From an uncultured Candidatus Saccharibacteria bacterium (GTDB lineage Bacteria; Patescibacteriota; Saccharimonadia; Saccharimonadales; Saccharimonadaceae), in the NCBI GenBank assembly GCA_937974295.1, contig CALBWN010000027.1, forward strand, positions 1 through 15,761: DNA of 15,761 nt. Reading direction: 5' to 3'. Each line of letters opens with the position of its first letter. Position 1 is the stretch's first letter. Position numbers and translations under genes: made by a program. A model generated the notes under the pieces. It made no database searches and was not told where the DNA came from. It saw nothing but the letters and a program-made list of their open reading frames with translations. Shown here one piece after another: positions 12,522 through 15,761 of this stretch.

Positions 12522-14405
12522 ATGAATGCTCAAGATATCCGCAACAAATACCTCGAATTTTATGCCAAGCAGCAGCACGCCATTATTAAGCGGGCCCCGC
12601 TCATCCTAACCGACGACCCGACGACACTCTTTACTGGTGCGGGCATGCAGCCGATAATCCCATATCTGCTGGGTGAGACACACCCACAGGGCAAGCGCAT
12701 CGCCGACTCGCAGACATGCTTGCGTGCTCAAGACATCGACGATATTGGTGACAACCGCCATACCACCTTCTTCGAAATGCTCGGTAACTGGAGCCTAGGC
12801 GACTACTTTAAGAAAGAGCAAATTACCTGGATGTGGACATTCCTCACCGAGGAAGTAGGGCTCGACCCAAATCGCCTGTATGTGACGTGTTTCATTGGTG
12901 CGCCTGAGTACAATATTGCCAAAGACACCGAAGCAGCCGAGCTGTGGCGGCAGAAATTTGCCGAAAAAGGGATTGAAGCCAAGAGTGCCGACATCGGCAG
13001 CGAAGAGCGCGGCGCGGCCCGTGGCATCCAGCCAGGTGAGCGTATCTTCTACTACGACGGCAGCAAAAACTGGTGGAGCCGCAACGGCGGGCCCGAGACG
13101 ACACCAGTTGGTGATCCGTGCGGGCCAGACAGCGAGATGTTTTATGAGTTTGATTTCATTGAGCACGACCCGAAGTTTGGTGAGCACTGCCACCCTAACT
13201 GTGACTGCGGGCGCTTTATGGAGATCGGCAACAACGTCTTTATGGCATACAAGAAGGTAGCCGAGGGGCAGTTTGTCCCGCTGGATAAGCCGAATATCGA
13301 CCACGGCTCTGGCCTGGAGCGCATTGCTGCGGCGGCCAATAACGACCCCGATGTCTTTAAGATTAGCCTGATGTGGCCTATTATCAGCAAGCTTGAGCAG
13401 CTTAGTGGCAAGAGCTATGCCTCGCACACTGAGAGTATGCGGGTAATTGCCGACCACCTGCGAGCGGCTAGCTTCATGGCGGTCGATGGCTGCGTGCCAA
13501 GCAACAAGGAGCAAGGCTATGTGATGCGCCGCCTCTTGCGCCGGGCTATCCGCTACAGCTTCGACCTTGGCATTGAGCAGAACTTCCTCGAGGCAGTGGT
13601 GCCGGTGATTGCCGACCTATACGAGTCAGACTTCCCAGAGGTCAAAGCCGCGCGCGAACAGATTATCGCCGTGCTCGCCAAGGAAGAAAAAGCCTTCCGG
13701 CAGACGCTACGCAAGGGGCTTAAGCAGATGCAGCAGTATGTGGCGGATGGCCTGACTGGCGCGGAGTTGTTTACGCTGTATGATACCTTTGGCTTCCCAG
13801 TAGAGCTTAGTACGGAGGAGGCATACAAGCAAGGGATTGAGCTCTCCGAGGACTGGCGAGCAGAATTTGATGCCAAGATGGCCGAGCAACGCCAGCGCTC
13901 CAAGACGGCGCGCAAAGGGCAATTTAGCGGTGGACTGGAAGGTCACGACCCAATTCATCTCAAATACCACACAGCGACACACCTGCTGGGTGCAGCGCTG
14001 CGCACGGTATTGAAAGCACCAGATTTGCAGCAGCATGGCAGCAACATCACTACTCAGCGCCTGCGCTTCGACTTCAACCATGACAAGCTCACCCCAGAGG
14101 AAAAACAAGCAGTGGAAGACCAAGTCAATGCCTGGATCGAGGCAGACTTGCCGGTGAGCTTTGCCGTGTATCCAACCGATGAAGCACTGAAGCTCGGTGC
14201 AATCGGTGCCTTTGGCGAACGCTACGGCGACACCGTCAAGGTCTATTCCATCGGCGAAGGTGATGAGCGCGTAAGCTTCGAAGTGTGCGGGGGCCCACAC
14301 GTCGAGCACACTGGCGTCTTGGCCGAAGATGGTATGCGCTTCAAGATTACCAAGGAAGAGTCGAGCTCAGCCGGTATCCGTCGGATCAAAGCAGTTTTGC
14401 GGTAG
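12522..14405 (+). CDS. alaS: Alanyl-tRNA synthetase, shortened form
   Basis: A class II synthetase that charges tRNA-Ala and clears Ser- and Gly-tRNA-Ala. The catalytic domain is complete (RIADSQTCLRAQD, TFFEMLGNWSLGDYF, NIDHGSGLERIAA). A cysteine-rich HCHPNCDCGRF segment at 222-232 replaces the shorter loop of most bacterial enzymes. The editing core keeps all four zinc ligands: His483 and His487 (HTATH), Cys589 and His593 (CGGPH). Most bacterial AlaRS are about 870 residues; this one is 627. It ends right after the editing core, so the coiled-coil and C-Ala (DHHA1) domain are missing. Only about 30 residues separate the catalytic part from HTATH, so most of the beta-barrel subdomain before the editing site is also missing. 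Frame and stop are clean, so this is a natural short form, not a break. Confidence 0.96.
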   Translation: MNAQDIRNKYLEFYAKQQHAIIKRAPLILTDDPTTLFTGAGMQPIIPYLLGETHPQGKRIADSQTCLRAQDIDDIGDNRHTTFFEMLGNWSLGDYFKKEQITWMWTFLTEEVGLDPNRLYVTCFIGAPEYNIAKDTEAAELWRQKFAEKGIEAKSADIGSEERGAARGIQPGERIFYYDGSKNWWSRNGGPETTPVGDPCGPDSEMFYEFDFIEHDPKFGEHCHPNCDCGRFMEIGNNVFMAYKKVAEGQFVPLDKPNIDHGSGLERIAAAANNDPDVFKISLMWPIISKLEQLSGKSYASHTESMRVIADHLRAASFMAVDGCVPSNKEQGYVMRRLLRRAIRYSFDLGIEQNFLEAVVPVIADLYESDFPEVKAAREQIIAVLAKEEKAFRQTLRKGLKQMQQYVADGLTGAELFTLYDTFGFPVELSTEEAYKQGIELSEDWRAEFDAKMAEQRQRSKTARKGQFSGGLEGHDPIHLKYHTATHLLGAALRTVLKAPDLQQHGSNITTQRLRFDFNHDKLTPEEKQAVEDQVNAWIEADLPVSFAVYPTDEALKLGAIGAFGERYGDTVKVYSIGEGDERVSFEVCGGPHVEHTGVLAEDGMRFKITKEESSSAGIRRIKAVLR

Positions 14406-14427
14406 TGCTAGCAGATAACCAGGAATA

Positions 14428-14470
14428 AACAATACAACACCAGTAACATATTTACTGGTGTTGTATTGTT
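14428..14470. terminator. Long perfect hairpin between convergent genes, bidirectional terminator
   Basis: Two perfectly complementary 19-base arms (14428-14446 and 14452-14470; the inner arm reads ACACCAGTAA) enclose a 5-base CATAT loop. It sits 22 bases after the alaS stop and 44 bases from the end of the minus-strand gene at 14515. Both outer ends are A/T-rich, but no uninterrupted T-run follows on either strand, so termination may rely on the stem length. Confidence 0.7.
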
Positions 14471-14514
14471 GACATCAATAGCACCTACAAGGACACGGAA
14501 GAGGGGGCGTGACC

Positions 14515-15363
14515 CTATTGGAGAGCGCAGCGCTCAGCAATCATACTCCCCGTTAGCTGGGCAATAGCGTTGCTTAGCTCTGCGATGTCTGGCTCAACAT
14601 ATGTACGGCGGCGCTGCGAGGTTGTTTCGCTATGATCATAGAAGCAAGTGAGTATGGTATATTCCAAATCGTCACTGGCGATGCGGCACGTTACTGGTGT
14701 GTTGAGCTCATCACAGCTGTAGGGTATTTCTAGGCTTGCTGTAGCGCCCATAGCAAGCTTGCCAAGCCGACGTATCGTCAGTGCAAGACGCACGCCAGAC
14801 CACTGTTCATCTTTGAGAATAATATCATTATAGCAGTAGGTTACATCGCGACGGACTTGCTCAGGATTGGCCATAGGAAGAACTGTTGTATCGAGGAGAG
14901 CCTGGAGGTCGGCAGCGGTTGTGCCGTGGTGCGTTGCATACCATCTAAATAGTTCCGAATCGTCATGATCAAGCGGCCGCGAGCGGTCGAGCAGGCGTGC
15001 CGCGTGGTTGTGGGTGATAGGCATCGTGTGGCTAGGGTCAGTGCGACTGTACCAGCAGTGCCGATTATCCGCCAGTGTTAGTGCGAAAGAATGATGCTTA
15101 TCAGGGTCGGCAAAGGCGAGCTGGCCAGTGGTTAGGCCAGTGGCATCAGCTGTGAGGTCAACGGCTAATGTACCACCTTCGTTATAGCGCCCAAAGGGAG
15201 CTTGGTAGGCTATTGTGGTTTCGTCGGGCGTGGCACGGCATGCTTCAAGCGTTGTGACCGCCTCGTATAGGTGGCGGCCAAGCAGGGTGAGCTCGGTTGG
15301 CTCGTAGTTCCCAAGTGGAAAGATGCCGATAGGTACGGCATCGACTGGTTCGCGGTTGGTCAT
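14515..15363 (-). CDS. Hypothetical soluble protein, 282 residues
   Basis: I recognise no family or catalytic motif. The protein is acidic and polar, with no signal peptide or membrane segment, so probably cytoplasmic. The first 130 residues look beta-rich (TLAVDLTADATGLTTGQLAF); the middle is helical (DDSELFRWYATHHGTTAADLQALLD); the C-terminal third again alternates strand-like (ASLEIPYSCDELNTPVTCRI) and ends in a helix (IAELSNAIAQLTGSMIAERC). ATG 15363 lies 9 bases after the -10 of a strong promoter and has no Shine-Dalgarno. It is monocistronic, convergent with alaS and divergent from the FtsA-like gene. A real gene is supported by length, promoter and composition; the function is unknown. 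Confidence 0.75.
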   Translation of the reverse strand: MTNREPVDAVPIGIFPLGNYEPTELTLLGRHLYEAVTTLEACRATPDETTIAYQAPFGRYNEGGTLAVDLTADATGLTTGQLAFADPDKHHSFALTLADNRHCWYSRTDPSHTMPITHNHAARLLDRSRPLDHDDSELFRWYATHHGTTAADLQALLDTTVLPMANPEQVRRDVTYCYNDIILKDEQWSGVRLALTIRRLGKLAMGATASLEIPYSCDELNTPVTCRIASDDLEYTILTCFYDHSETTSQRRRTYVEPDIAELSNAIAQLTGSMIAERCALQ

Positions 15364-15372
15364 GGTGAGCGT

Positions 15373-15402
15373 ATTGTACAGTGGTTACCTCTGTTTTGTC
15401 AA
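15373..15402 (-). promoter_or_regulatory. Promoter TTGACA-N18-TACAAT of the 282-residue gene
   Basis: On the minus strand TTGACA (15402-15397) and TACAAT (15378-15373) are 18 bases apart. Nine bases then separate the -10 from the ATG at 15363, so the leader is at most a few bases. Confidence 0.7.
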
Positions 15403-15493
15403 GGGTTGCTACCACTGTATGATTTTTCTGAATCTTTCTCTATAGAGTATGAGCATCTATTGCGATAAATATTTCACTGCCTTTCAATCCAAG

Positions 15494-15519
15494 CCGTGGT
15501 TATTGCGCAATAACCACGG
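15494..15519. repeat. Perfect 26-bp palindrome in the divergent intergenic region
   Basis: The arm CCGTGGTTATTGC is followed at once by its exact reverse complement, with no spacer. The palindrome is 91 bases upstream of the -35 of the minus-strand gene and 104 bases before the FtsA-like ATG. It could be a binding site for a dimeric protein, or form a long hairpin in RNA with a GCGC loop. No T-run follows. Apart from this palindrome and the promoters at each end, nothing else is seen in 15364-15623. Confidence 0.7.
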
Positions 15520-15602
15520 TTGCTGTGCTCGGTACAAAATGAATCATTTCATCATAAATTCGCCAATAATCACCGTTTAGGGCTAGCAGGCAGGCGTGTA
15601 TA

Positions 15603-15613
15603 TGGTATATAAT
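15603..15613 (+). promoter_or_regulatory. -10 element of the FtsA-like gene
   Basis: TATAAT at 15608-15613 ends 10 bases before the ATG; an overlapping extended form, TGG TATATA (15603-15611), is also possible. Either gives a leader of only a few bases with no Shine-Dalgarno. The half-site TATGGTATA (15601-15609), also an arm of the 3568-3588 palindrome, overlaps it. Confidence 0.45.
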
Positions 15614-15623
15614 AGAGACGATT

Positions 15624-15761
15624 ATGGTTTTCGATCGATTTCTTACCCGAGCAGATAACAGCGCTAGCGAATGCCTCGTTGGCCTCGATATTGGGACAGA
15701 GTACGTCAAGGCGCTGCTTGCCCGGGTGAATGGTGAGGAGATTGAGATCATTGGTGTGGGG
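15624..15761 (+). CDS. FtsA-like cell-division ATPase, N terminus only (cut by window end)
   Basis: The first 46 residues are visible. After a short polar N terminus, LVGLDIGTEYVKALLARVN (residues 18-36) is the phosphate-1 strand-loop of the actin/hexokinase ATPase fold, with the D-x-G-T signature at Asp22. It is followed by EEIEIIGVG, as in FtsA (IIGxG). FtsA tethers FtsZ to the membrane at division; type IV pilus PilM proteins share this region, and the cut leaves both possible, though the IIGVG ending favours FtsA. The gene is partial only because the window stops. It is divergent from the gene at 15363. Confidence 0.75.
   Translation, partial: MVFDRFLTRADNSASECLVGLDIGTEYVKALLARVNGEEIEIIGVG

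Noticed and set aside
12795..13514. Minus-strand ORF of 239 codons opposite alaS
   Set aside because: It lies wholly inside the conserved catalytic domain of AlaRS, with no promoter or start signal, and its length comes from GC-biased codon use on the other strand.
14653..14661. TATGGTATA half-site inside the 282-residue gene
   Set aside because: It matches the palindrome arm at 3580-3588 but lies within coding sequence, far from any promoter; chance is likely.
15403..15600. Possible tRNA or structured RNA in the long intergenic region
   Set aside because: No T-loop (GGTTCRANYCC) or acceptor-stem pairing was found; only the 26-bp palindrome stands out.

Overview
This window looks like a piece of a reduced-genome bacterium, most likely of the candidate phyla radiation and best matching Candidatus Saccharibacteria (TM7). 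Reasons: a strongly shortened alanyl-tRNA synthetase, many small lineage-type hypothetical proteins, moderately high GC, the standard genetic code with UGA as stop, and a cell-surface protein with an actinobacterial-style LAxTG sorting signal. The taxonomic call is an inference from gene content, not a measured result.

Layout. (1) 1-1980, plus strand: a YfiH/LACC1-family protein with one metal ligand replaced, then a small membrane protein and a small cupin. (2) 1999-3557, minus strand: two DNA-binding proteins sharing a helix-turn-helix module, the larger with an apparent frameshift at its start, plus a possible 45-residue ORF. (3) 3558-3700: a dense divergent regulatory region with two palindromes and overlapping promoters. 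(4) 3701-4747: an internally duplicated protein of unknown function. (5) 4793-8192: metG, tatD and two tightly coupled hypothetical genes. (6) 8211-11091: cysteine desulfurase, a DUF218/YdcF-like membrane protein and mnmA, joined by ATGA overlaps; sulfur for the tRNA 2-thiouridine modification is made and used within this operon. (7) 11266-12378: a secreted, wall-anchored surface protein with its own consensus promoter and terminator. (8) 12522-14405: alaS, ending in a strong hairpin shared with a convergent orphan gene (14515-15363, minus). (9) 15364-15761: a divergent intergenic region with a perfect 26-bp palindrome and the start of an FtsA-like gene cut by the window edge.

The most general pattern is in how genes start. 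The first genes of several transcripts (metG, alaS, the cysteine desulfurase, the orphan minus-strand gene, the larger HTH gene) have a good -10 element only 6-9 bases before the start codon and no Shine-Dalgarno sequence, as expected for leaderless mRNAs. Genes inside operons and the surface protein have clear Shine-Dalgarno sites. No CRISPR array, rRNA, tRNA, insertion sequence or obvious prophage is visible.
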